DNA from: Pseudomonas cremoris
GTDB lineage: Bacteria > Pseudomonadota > Gammaproteobacteria > Pseudomonadales > Pseudomonadaceae
Assembly (NCBI RefSeq): GCF_014230465.1
Contig: NZ_JAAXCY010000003.1
Coordinates: 186,001 to 250,000, forward strand
Direction: 5' to 3'
DNA length: 64,000 nucleotides
Shown: piece after piece, positions 17,202 to 24,115 of the stretch
Layout of the letters: every line of letters begins with the position of its first letter
Numbering within the stretch: position 1 is the first letter of the stretch
The notes under the pieces: model-generated
The model's input: the letters and a program-made list of their open reading frames with translations, nothing else
The model's database searches: none
What the model was told of the DNA's origin: nothing
Translations under genes and position numbers: made by a program

Positions 17202-17582
17202 ATGGATGCATCTAGGCAACGAATGATGGCAAAGGTATATAGCTACCTACGTTTCTCTGATCCTAGGCAGGCGATTGGCAGCAGCGCGGACCGTCAGCTT
17301 CAGTATGCTCAGCGTTGGGCAAGCGAGAAAGGACTGGTTTTGGATGAGTCATTGTCTTTAAGAGATGAGGGGTTATCCGCTTATCACCAACATCACGTCA
17401 AGCAAGGGGCGCTGGGTGTATTTCTTCAAGCAGTAGAAGATGGAAGGATAGCTGATGGTTCTGTTTTAGTCGTCGAGGGACTTGATCGACTAAGTCGGGC
17501 TGAACCGATTCAAGCGCAGGCACAATTGGCTCAGATCTGGTCCAATGTCCTCTCCGGCAAACGCTGCTTCATTCACCAGTAA
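17202..17582 (+). pseudogene. Serine recombinase (resolvase-family integrase), truncated after the catalytic domain
   Basis: The N-terminal resolvase domain is recognisable: VYSYLRFSDPRQ with the catalytic Ser, SSADRQLQYAQRWASEKG, and VVEGLDRLSRAEPIQAQAQL. Homologues continue for several hundred residues with recombinase and zinc-ribbon domains. Here homology stops at about base 17535 and the frame ends 14 codons later (..WSNVLSGKRCFIHQ). In the next frame the same bases read SGPMSSPANAASFTSNAAQA onward to a TAG near 17632, like the C-terminus of another protein, so a deletion may have fused two genes. The start may be ATG 17202 or the internal ATG 17226. It was presumably the integrase of the island. 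Confidence 0.75.
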
Positions 17583-17623
17583 TGCCGCTCAAGCTCTCGC
17601 TTCAAGTAAAATACTTAAAGGTA

Positions 17624-18670
17624 TTACCGGTTAGCGGAGTTTTGTTTTTCCATTAGTCTGGAAAAGTTGTAATTATCTATGTTTTTCCTTATGTCCTCAG
17701 CATGCAATCTTTCAATTACTGGAGGGATCGTTATATTGTGAAAGGCTCCCCCTTCAAATATGTATCTATAGGCTGGATCCTTTCGTGAGTCAAGTGGGGT
17801 GATGCCCGCGAAATCACATAGGTTGTGGAAAAAGCTATATATGTAGCGGAATGCTGCAATTAGCTCTGTTGTGGTAGTACCTACCGTGCGCAACATTTTT
17901 GGTTCTTCGTCAATGATCGCAGGAACTAATGTGCTTTTTTCCGCTAGGACTATATATATTTCTGTGAGTCCTAGTGTAAGTGCGAGTCGATAGATTTCGC
18001 TGCATAAGTTTGCAACATACAAACTGTAGGTCATCTCCGGATTGAAATCTGTAAGCACACCGTGAATTTTCCAGAGTGCATTTTCAATGTCGGATTCGAC
18101 TGTCTTAAATTCCGCCTCGTTCGCCATTGGTGTGCCATCGGCAAGTTTGCCGGTGAAGAATCTCTTGTGTATCCGAGGGTGTAATTTGAATTTTGCAATA
18201 ATGCAATCCAAAAACACCACTTCGCCGATTTGCGCGAAATAGCTAAACAATTCTTTTCGGTGTGAATAAAAAGAGTCAATGTTGTTTTTGTGTCTGGTGA
18301 GTGTTATTTGGTTTGCTGTTTGGGAGGTGGCATGTAAGCGAGATACTAAAATTGTTAACGGTAGTGATAGTGAAAATAAAGCAAGCGGGATTGCGCTTAT
18401 TTTAACGAAGGTTTCGAGACCTTCTTGTGTGAGCGATATTTGGTAGTCTGCCCATATAATAATGCCCGCCCCCAGACCATAAAATAGAGGTACTAAAATA
18501 CTTAGCCATAAGAGCCCTTGCCTCACTAGCCCTTGGTCAGGGTGCATTGTAAATGCAGATATCCATCTGGCCATTGTCCACCAGCGCCCTTTTCCGCGGG
18601 TAGCCGCTGTAACAATGCCGGCTAGTAATAAAGGCAGAAGAAGTAATGCAATATTTGAAGCATGGTGCAT
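17624..18670 (-). CDS. Island-borne membrane protein with three N-terminal helices, function unknown
   Basis: The product is about 348 residues. Hydrophobic segments lie near residues 6-23, 52-75 and 92-110, followed by VSRLHATSQTANQITLTRHK and a soluble helical domain of some 230 residues. The segment joining a short membrane region to a TANQI-x-hydrophobic helix and a SFYSHRKELFSYF stretch resembles uncharacterised plasmid, phage and island proteins that have an N-terminal membrane anchor and a cytoplasmic helical domain. ATG 18670 is preferred; a TTG two codons upstream is the alternative, and the ribosome binding site is weak. It converges on the truncated recombinase and lies downstream of the EEP nuclease pair. 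Confidence 0.7.
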   Translation of the reverse strand: MHHASNIALLLLPLLLAGIVTAATRGKGRWWTMARWISAFTMHPDQGLVRQGLLWLSILVPLFYGLGAGIIIWADYQISLTQEGLETFVKISAIPLALFSLSLPLTILVSRLHATSQTANQITLTRHKNNIDSFYSHRKELFSYFAQIGEVVFLDCIIAKFKLHPRIHKRFFTGKLADGTPMANEAEFKTVESDIENALWKIHGVLTDFNPEMTYSLYVANLCSEIYRLALTLGLTEIYIVLAEKSTLVPAIIDEEPKMLRTVGTTTTELIAAFRYIYSFFHNLCDFAGITPLDSRKDPAYRYIFEGGAFHNITIPPVIERLHAEDIRKNIDNYNFSRLMEKQNSANR

Positions 18671-18782
18671 AGTCAATTGTAATGCTCATTCTGTAGCGCA
18701 AAGTGATTTTATTGCCTACCTAATAATCTCACCCATTAGCAGAGTGAGGCCCTATTTTTCGCTAATTGATTAAATTCAATCA

Positions 18783-19220
18783 CTAAGCATCTGACTCAGT
18801 AGGCTTTTGCTCCATTACAGATTTCATTTTTTTTCCTGCTTCTGGTGTCGCAATCATCTTGGCAAGCGCGTTTTCCAGAGCTGTTTTATCTTCACAATAT
18901 ATTTCTGCGTCTGTGAGTATGATTTTGCACGGATAACCGTTTTCACTAAATGTCCATTGTGCCAATTCTTTAGGTTGAAAAGAGCTAAGCGGGTTGGAGG
19001 CGGCGATAGCCCAGTATGTTTTCCTATTCATAATGTCTGCAATAGCAAGTCCGGAAAGAGGTATCTGTTTTTGAATGATACTTATCTTAAGCCTGCCATT
19101 GGTTGCTTGCTGCAATTGCTCGCTCAGCTGTTCGATAACCGAATCTATCTCGTCTTTATTTGCAATGGCTCTTTCCGCCGCCGAAATTCCCTTGTTAAAA
19201 GAATCAATAAAGTTAACCAT
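18783..19220 (-). CDS. Small island protein coupled to the EEP-fold nuclease gene
   Basis: This 145-residue protein has no recognised family. The N-terminus (FNKGISAAERAIANKDEIDS) looks like an amphipathic helix, the middle contains YWAIAASNPLSSF and YPCKIILTDAEIYCEDKTAL, which read as beta strands, and the C-terminus is charged and helical. Its ATG overlaps the stop of the upstream nuclease gene by 8 bases (ATGGTTAA), so the two are translationally coupled and their products probably act together. It could be an immunity protein, a regulator or a second subunit. Confidence 0.7.
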   Translation of the reverse strand: MVNFIDSFNKGISAAERAIANKDEIDSVIEQLSEQLQQATNGRLKISIIQKQIPLSGLAIADIMNRKTYWAIAASNPLSSFQPKELAQWTFSENGYPCKIILTDAEIYCEDKTALENALAKMIATPEAGKKMKSVMEQKPTESDA

Positions 19221-20112
19221 GGTTTATTACCTTTTCTATTTTTCCATATACGGGTAAATGATCAAATACAGATTCGGGGTTTTTGACCATATCTATGAGT
19301 TCAGGCATTTCATGCACTAAGTTATATCCGTGATCATACGTCCATTCACGTGAGGTTAGAAATGCCTGAGAATAAATTAGCTGATCGAATGTGTGCCATT
19401 TCGTGATTCTACCACCTTTGTAATAATAACTTCCCGCTCCTTGGTGGGTTTCTGACTGCTTGCACAGATGTCTCCAAAAAGGATTGTAAAGTAAGTGTTT
19501 CGTACGGCGAACCATGTCAATGTCGCGACTGGCCATGACTTGCTCGCTGAGAGACTGATCAAACGGATCATCATTATAGTCGCCGAGCATTATCACGAAA
19601 GGGTACTTATCAGACTCTTGTACAAGGTTGTCAAAAGAGTCTCGCAAACGCATGCCGAAAGTGTGCCTATCAGCATGATTCTGCTCGCACCAGAGACGAC
19701 TGGGCCAGTGTGATATAAATAAGTGGAAAGCCGTGCCGTCTAGGAGAGACATTAAGTCGACGCGTTTAGCGATCTTTAGTGTTGAGTCACCTTTCTTTGA
19801 GATTATATCTTTAAAATTGGTTATTGAGAGTTTTAGGTCGTTGCATGCGTAACAAATATCGAATTTCGATCTGCCGGCTTTAGTGATTCCCGAATGAACG
19901 CTATATCCATATTGTTTGCAAATTTTAGAAATGTCGATGAGGTCTAGATCTGACATTTCTCCTAGAGCAATGAAGTCAGCACCAATTTCTGTAATTAAAC
20001 TGACAATGACCTGAGATGCCATAAACCTTTCATCTACGGTCGACCTGCTGTTGCCTGAAGGGGCAAGGCTCGTATTCCACCACGCAAATACCAGATTTTT
20101 TTCCGAAAACAC
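19213..20112 (-). CDS. Endonuclease/exonuclease/phosphatase (EEP) family enzyme
   Basis: The 299-residue product carries all the EEP-fold landmarks in order: AWWNTSLAP (metal-site Asn), DFIALGEMSD (catalytic Glu), LFISHWPSRLW (His), VIMLGDYNDDPFD (GDxND), HTFDQLIYSQAF (Asp), and FDHLPVYGKI (terminal Asp-His pair). The fold serves DNases, RNases, AP endonucleases and phosphodiesterases, so the substrate cannot be read from these motifs. It begins at GTG 20112 behind a GGGAG site. The gene is AT-rich, lacks a signal peptide and is coupled to the small gene that follows. A nucleic-acid-degrading role in mobile-element defence or competition is plausible but inferred. Confidence 0.8.
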   Translation of the reverse strand: MFSEKNLVFAWWNTSLAPSGNSRSTVDERFMASQVIVSLITEIGADFIALGEMSDLDLIDISKICKQYGYSVHSGITKAGRSKFDICYACNDLKLSITNFKDIISKKGDSTLKIAKRVDLMSLLDGTAFHLFISHWPSRLWCEQNHADRHTFGMRLRDSFDNLVQESDKYPFVIMLGDYNDDPFDQSLSEQVMASRDIDMVRRTKHLLYNPFWRHLCKQSETHQGAGSYYYKGGRITKWHTFDQLIYSQAFLTSREWTYDHGYNLVHEMPELIDMVKNPESVFDHLPVYGKIEKVINHG

Positions 20113-20708
20113 CAGCCGACGCTCCCGATTAGCTTGTGTAATATCTATGTGTGTAACTTAATCTATTGAACATTTAATTTAAAGATCTGAGCTTTTCTTA
20201 ACCCGAATACGCAGGCATCAAGCGTGTTGAGACTGACACAGTGTGCCTAACTGGCGAATCAATTTCGATACCTGGTGGAAAATGCTTGAGTGAAAAAAAA
20301 TGGACAAGAAAAGCACTTATCCCCCTCCCGCCGACGGGCTTCTCGTCGCAAAAAAGTGCAAAGGTGGAATGTAGTGCAATGGGGGGCTCAGCCCAGGCCA
20401 GCTGTGGGCTTTAGCGGGAGAATGGTCATTGCACTGACTGCAAAGTCTGGAAGAGGAATGCAATGCCTTTACATCTCGTGGCAGCACAGCAGGGCAGGGG
20501 GAAAGCTCTGCAGACCCCCTGCCCGCTTGGGTGAGCGGTTGGAAAACTTCCGAAGCGAGCGATTTTCAAAACCTGCAGCGCTCCTCGTAATGCTCACTAG
20601 GTCGCGATGGGTAGTTTCGATTCGAATGCTGGACGCCAAGTGGCGGCGCGTTTTGCGAGTCTTCCAGCGCTCGTTTAACTTTGCACATTCTTACCCTACC
20701 GTGCGGGG
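20113..20708. other. Structured non-coding stretch between the EEP operon and the DUF3800 gene
   Basis: This 596-base stretch lacks a convincing gene, is more GC-rich than the rest of the island, and contains strong inverted repeats. AGTGCAATG at 20373-20381 pairs with CATTGCACT at 20427-20435 and encloses a smaller hairpin (AGCCCA/TGGGCT at 20389-20394 and 20405-20410). GGGCAGGGGG at 20492-20501 pairs with CCCCCTGCCC at 20515-20524. A smaller CGACG/CGTCG hairpin lies near 20332-20348. It could be a structured RNA on either strand or the remains of a recombination site. No T-run terminator follows the hairpins. Confidence 0.5.
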
Positions 20709-21500
20709 TCAACCGTTGTTGATTGCTATCTCTTCGACCGCCAGCACTGCCTCGGGTGTCACGATCGTCGTGGTCGCGATCTGTACCGCGACACCTACAT
20801 TTTGGGACGCTCTACGGACATGAAGGCCATGTATGGTGCCGCCCACGCTGTCGAAGCTATTTTTGATGATGTCGAAGTATTGCGAATCGTCAGCTTGATA
20901 GTGTCGAAAAATCGCAAATGCAACCAGGTCGACCAACTGGATCATCCTTGACGCTTTGGAGTCCAGAAACAGTGGTACCTCAGCAAAGTTTCTGAGCTTA
21001 CCGAATGAGTGCCCATCGTACTTGAATGTTCTCGCAAGGTTCTGGATGCTTTTTTCTGTGTGGGAGGTGTCAAAAATTGCGATCCCTCTCTCAGGTTTGC
21101 CCTGCGTATTGAATCGTTGGAGGTATTTGTCAAACCTCGATGCTACCTGTTCAAAACAAGATTTGATCGGATCGTCTGCCCCATGCGCTCCACGTTCTAC
21201 TACCGAAGCGAACAGGCGATATTTGCCTTTAGAGTTGGCGATGATGCTGAGGCAGTCTTTGATAGCTTGAATCCGGTCGGCCATCGGAAAAGGCCGCCAT
21301 TCGCTCTTGCCAGATCTCATCGGCGAACCGTGGAGCTCAATCGCGTAGGGGTCTTCAGGGAAGAACCTTGCGGCGATCTCGTTCATCTGGGTTTCAACCC
21401 AGTGTGTTTGACGTTCAAAGATGGACACGCCCGCGAGAATGAAAAAGCTCTGGCTCGGGTCGCTTGGCGTGCCTGATTCGTCAACATATAGAAGGTGCAT
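20709..21500 (-). CDS. DUF3800 domain protein
   Basis: The 263-residue product starts MHLLYVDESGTPSD, the DUF3800 hallmark with paired acidic residues. It continues through FFILAGVSIFERQTHW, AIELHGSPMRSGK, GIAIFDTSHTEKS, and the typical C-terminal FLDSKASRMIQLVDLVAFAI. The family is widespread on phages, plasmids and defence islands. Its conserved acidic residues suggest a metal-dependent nuclease, but I know of no settled function. A tail of about 35 residues after GGTIHGLHV appears longer than usual. ATG 21500 is chosen because the upstream open frame only translates a promoter leader and a terminator hairpin. A GAGG site precedes it. Confidence 0.85.
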   Translation of the reverse strand: MHLLYVDESGTPSDPSQSFFILAGVSIFERQTHWVETQMNEIAARFFPEDPYAIELHGSPMRSGKSEWRPFPMADRIQAIKDCLSIIANSKGKYRLFASVVERGAHGADDPIKSCFEQVASRFDKYLQRFNTQGKPERGIAIFDTSHTEKSIQNLARTFKYDGHSFGKLRNFAEVPLFLDSKASRMIQLVDLVAFAIFRHYQADDSQYFDIIKNSFDSVGGTIHGLHVRRASQNVGVAVQIATTTIVTPEAVLAVEEIAINNG

Positions 21501-21526
21501 CCAGTCATCCTCATCCAAAAAGAGCC

Positions 21527-21652
21527 AAAAAAAAAGTCGAGCATCTGCTCGACTTTTGTCTGATGACCTATGCATGTAGGCATAGGTTTTACGAATTAGG
21601 TAAGCCAGCGAAGGAGCTCCTTCACGCACCGCTAAGGCAGGGCTGCCGACTT
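21527..21652 (-). ncRNA. Predicted ~125-nt leader or small RNA upstream of the DUF3800 gene
   Basis: A good promoter at 21659-21687 would start transcription near 21652. The transcript contains the palindrome GAAGGAGCTCCTTC (21610-21623), a hairpin of ACCTATGC and GCATAGGT with a 6-base loop (21566-21587), and an 11-bp perfect stem with a 2-base loop (21533-21556) followed by nine T on the minus strand (21527-21535). The last is a strong intrinsic terminator lying only 26 bases before the DUF3800 start. The RNA is either a stand-alone small RNA or an attenuator controlling DUF3800. There is no known-family match that I can recall. Confidence 0.55.
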
Positions 21653-21658
21653 GGGAGA

Positions 21659-21687
21659 AAAATAGTCATATTCTCGCCCTATGTCAA
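21659..21687 (-). promoter_or_regulatory. Sigma-70 promoter reading into the leader RNA and DUF3800 gene
   Basis: On the minus strand a perfect -35 TTGACA (21682-21687) is followed by a 17-base spacer and TATTTT (21659-21664). It lies just inside the right island end and points into the island. Confidence 0.7.
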
Positions 21688-21729
21688 CCAAAACGTTCCC
21701 TTTAACGGAACAACAATTTGTATATTTTG

Positions 21730-21741
21730 GCTAGCGTGCGG
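21730..21741 (-). mobile_element. Right att junction of the island
   Basis: On the rimO strand the displaced host codons end ..GGT TGC CCG, and island sequence CACGCTAGCC begins inside this junction. The arm GCTAGCGTGC (plus strand, 21730-21739) and the central GG (21740-21741) mirror the left junction. Confidence 0.65.
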
Positions 21742-21798
21742 GCAACCCAGGGAAACAAAGCCAACCTTGGGGTTGGCTTTTGCGATGGTGGTGGACAT
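21739..21798 (-). pseudogene. Displaced original 5' end of rimO (first 20 codons)
   Basis: Translated on the minus strand from ATG 21798, this reads MSTTIAKANPKVGFVSLGCP, the N-terminus expected of fluorescens-group RimO. It then runs into island sequence (HASQNIQ..) and stops 19 codons later. It uses host-like GC-rich codons. The intact rimO at 14669-15994 has the same segment in a diverged, AT-rich form. This remnant is the direct evidence that the island was inserted within rimO. Confidence 0.85.
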
Positions 21799-22087
21799 GT
21801 CTAACCTCGGTATTGAATGACGCCGCCAGTCGGGCACGACAAGGCGGTAGACGGGCACTTGGTGTGCCTCTGATCAAAAAGTGCGCAATTCTAGCGACGG
21901 GCAACGCACTTGACCAGCTTTATGCAGGGAAATGCGACGAGTGCTGCGCTATGCTTCGCGCCGTTGCGCACGGGGAAATCCCCGGGGTCAATAAAACGTC
22001 TGTTACGAGAAGTAAAACAGCGCATGCTAGTGTCAGCTTAGACGCGCTGTTTATAAAAGACCTCAGGTCAAAGGGCAGGAGTGGTTG
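21799..22087. other. Original rimO-kup intergenic region
   Basis: This host DNA once separated divergent rimO and kup. It holds a TAGAAT element (minus strand, 21888-21893) that probably belonged to the old rimO promoter, with only a weak -35 upstream. It also holds the kup leader and an AGGAG site at 22077-22081. With rimO displaced, the old promoter now points into the island and the DUF3800 gene. Confidence 0.5.
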
Positions 22088-23989
22088 ATGGGTCAGGCAA
22101 GTAGTCCGGCGGCAGGTGCCGAGCATTCCACCGCAAAGCCGATTGGCATGTTGGTGGCAGCGGTCGGGGTGGTTTACGGCGATATCGGGACCAGCCCGCT
22201 CTACACCCTTAAAGAGGTGTTCAACGGCGGTTATGGAGTGCAAGTCAACCATGACGGCGTCTTGGGGATTTTGGCGCTGATCTTCTGGTCGCTGATCTGG
22301 GTGGTCTCGATCAAGTACATGCTGTTTGTACTGCGCGCCGACAACCAAGGCGAAGGCGGCATCATGGCCCTTACTGCACTGGCGCGACGAGCGGCGGGGG
22401 AGCGCAAGAAGCTGCGTAGCTTCCTCGTGGTGTGTGGCCTATGCGGGGCGGCGCTGTTCTACGGTGACAGCATGATCACCCCGGCGATTTCCGTATTGTC
22501 CGCCGTTGAGGGGCTGGAGTTGGCCTTCGACGGACTGGAAAAGTGGGTCGTGCCTATCGCCCTGGTGGTGCTGGTGGCGTTGTTCCTGATCCAGAAGCAC
22601 GGTACCGACCACATCGGCAAGCTATTCGGGCCGGTCATGGTGACGTGGTTCCTGGTGCTGGGTGGCCTCGGCGTGTATGGCATCACACTGCATCCTGAAG
22701 TGCTCAGCGCCATCAATCCGATGTGGGCCGTGCGTTTCTTCGAGGCTCATCCGGGCATTGGCGTGGCCATCCTCGGCGCGGTCGTACTGGCTCTGACTGG
22801 CGCCGAAGCGTTGTACGCCGACATGGGGCACTTCGGTCGCAAACCCATCGCACGCGCCTGGTTCATGCTGGTGCTCCCCGCGCTGGTGCTTAACTATTTT
22901 GGCCAGGGCGCGATGCTGCTCGGCGACCCGGAAGCCGCACGTAACCCCTTCTACCTGCTGGCGCCGAGCTGGGCGCTGATTCCGCTGGTGGTGTTGTCCA
23001 CCCTGGCAACGGTTATCGCCTCCCAGGCAGTCATCTCCGGTGCGTTTTCCCTGACCCGTCAGGCGATCCAGTTGGGTTACATCCCGCGCATGCATATCCA
23101 GCACACCTCCAGCGCCGAGCAGGGCCAGATCTATATCGGCGCGGTGAACTGGTCGCTGATGGTCGGGGTAATTTTGCTGGTGCTGGGCTTCGAGTCCTCC
23201 AACGCGTTGGCGTCGGCCTACGGTGTGGCGGTGACCGGTACCATGTTGATGACGACTATCCTGGTGTCGGCGGTCATGCTGCTGCTGTGGAAATGGCCGC
23301 CGATACTGGCGGTGCCGGTCCTGGTCTGCTGCCTGTTGGTGGATGGCCTGTACTTTGCCGCCAACGTGCCGAAGATCATCCAGGGCGGTGCCTTCCCGGT
23401 ACTGGCGGGGATTGTGCTGTTTGTGCTGATGACCACCTGGAAACGCGGCAAGCAATTGCTGGTGGACCGCCTCGACGAAGGCGGCCTGCCACTGCCGATC
23501 TTTATCAGCAGTATCCGCGTGCAACCGCCCCATCGCGTGCAGGGTACGGCGGTGTTTCTCACGGCGCGCCCGGACGCGGTGCCCCACGCGCTGTTGCACA
23601 ACCTGCTGCATAACCAGGTGCTGCATGAGCAAGTGGTGTTGCTGACGGTGGTCTACGAGGATATTCCGCGTGTACCTGCCGCACGGCGTTTCGAGGTGGA
23701 TTCCTACGGTGAAGGCTTCTTCCGTGTGATCCTGCACTTCGGTTTCACCGACGAGCCGGACGTGCCCGAAGCGCTGAAACTGTGTCACCTCGATGACCTG
23801 GATTTCAGCCCGATGCGCACCACCTACTTCCTCAGTCGCGAGACGGTGATTGCGTCGCGCATCAAGGGCATGGCGCGTTGGCGCGAAGGTTTGTTCGCGT
23901 TCATGTTGAAGAACGCAAACGGTAACCTGCGTTTCTTCAAACTCCCGGTAAACCGGGTGATCGAGCTGGGCACCCAGGTCGAAATGTAA
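22088..23989 (+). CDS. kup: Low-affinity potassium/proton symporter Kup
   Basis: The 633-residue product shows the Kup/HAK/KT signature [20 protein letters not shown] at the start of the first membrane helix, about twelve membrane helices, the conserved [20 protein letters not shown], and a C-terminal cytoplasmic domain of about 180 residues. Kup takes up potassium with protons, chiefly at acidic pH. ATG 22088 follows an AGGAG site at the proper distance; the TTG one codon upstream is less likely. It was originally divergent from rimO. Confidence 0.95.
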   Translation: MGQASSPAAGAEHSTAKPIGMLVAAVGVVYGDIGTSPLYTLKEVFNGGYGVQVNHDGVLGILALIFWSLIWVVSIKYMLFVLRADNQGEGGIMALTALARRAAGERKKLRSFLVVCGLCGAALFYGDSMITPAISVLSAVEGLELAFDGLEKWVVPIALVVLVALFLIQKHGTDHIGKLFGPVMVTWFLVLGGLGVYGITLHPEVLSAINPMWAVRFFEAHPGIGVAILGAVVLALTGAEALYADMGHFGRKPIARAWFMLVLPALVLNYFGQGAMLLGDPEAARNPFYLLAPSWALIPLVVLSTLATVIASQAVISGAFSLTRQAIQLGYIPRMHIQHTSSAEQGQIYIGAVNWSLMVGVILLVLGFESSNALASAYGVAVTGTMLMTTILVSAVMLLLWKWPPILAVPVLVCCLLVDGLYFAANVPKIIQGGAFPVLAGIVLFVLMTTWKRGKQLLVDRLDEGGLPLPIFISSIRVQPPHRVQGTAVFLTARPDAVPHALLHNLLHNQVLHEQVVLLTVVYEDIPRVPAARRFEVDSYGEGFFRVILHFGFTDEPDVPEALKLCHLDDLDFSPMRTTYFLSRETVIASRIKGMARWREGLFAFMLKNANGNLRFFKLPVNRVIELGTQVEM

Positions 23990-24002
23990 GCGGTTGCTGC
24001 AC

Positions 24003-24023
24003 GGGAGCCGGCAATCGGCTCCC
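24003..24023 (+). terminator. Hairpin downstream of kup
   Basis: GGGAGCCG and CGGCTCCC enclose a 5-base loop 13 bases after the kup stop. The following GCTTTCT is a weak T run, so termination may be partial. Confidence 0.6.
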
Positions 24024-24115
24024 GCTTTCTGATCTGAACCCTGTGCAATCCACCGTTGTCGACTAGGCTCTAAGCACTGTTGAACAGTGCCCACAGAACC
24101 CAGAAGAGGTGCGCC

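Larger units (their letters stand above)
15951..21741. mobile_element. 5.8-kb rimO-integrated genomic island
   Basis: The island is AT-rich with foreign codon use. It lies between the body of rimO and the displaced first 20 rimO codons. Both junctions share TGCCCG in rimO orientation. Joining the two island ends gives GCTAGGGTGC-CC-GCACGCTAGC, an inverted repeat with 9 of 10 matching pairs around CC. That is the form expected of a serine-integrase attP, and a truncated serine recombinase is present at 17202-17582. Cargo includes two membrane proteins, an EEP-fold nuclease with a partner, a structured non-coding stretch and a DUF3800 gene. With its recombinase truncated it is probably no longer self-mobile. 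Confidence 0.8.

Noticed and set aside
20373..20524. Retron-like structured RNA
   Set aside because: The nested stems are suggestive, but there is no reverse transcriptase in the island and no characteristic msr branching region could be identified.
20290..20823. 177-codon plus-strand frame in the island
   Set aside because: It overlaps the end of the DUF3800 gene antisense, translates several perfect hairpins, and has low-quality Arg/Ser-rich composition. It is treated as structured non-coding DNA.
21500..21629. 43-codon N-terminal extension of the DUF3800 protein from GTG 21629
   Set aside because: The extension only translates two hairpins and a terminator with its T run. DUF3800 proteins begin at the YVDESG segment, which fits ATG 21500.
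21757..21780. Terminator-like hairpin AAAGCCAACC/GGTTGGCTTT
   Set aside because: It lies within the displaced rimO coding remnant and is explained by the codons for KANPKVGF. It may act by chance but is not called.
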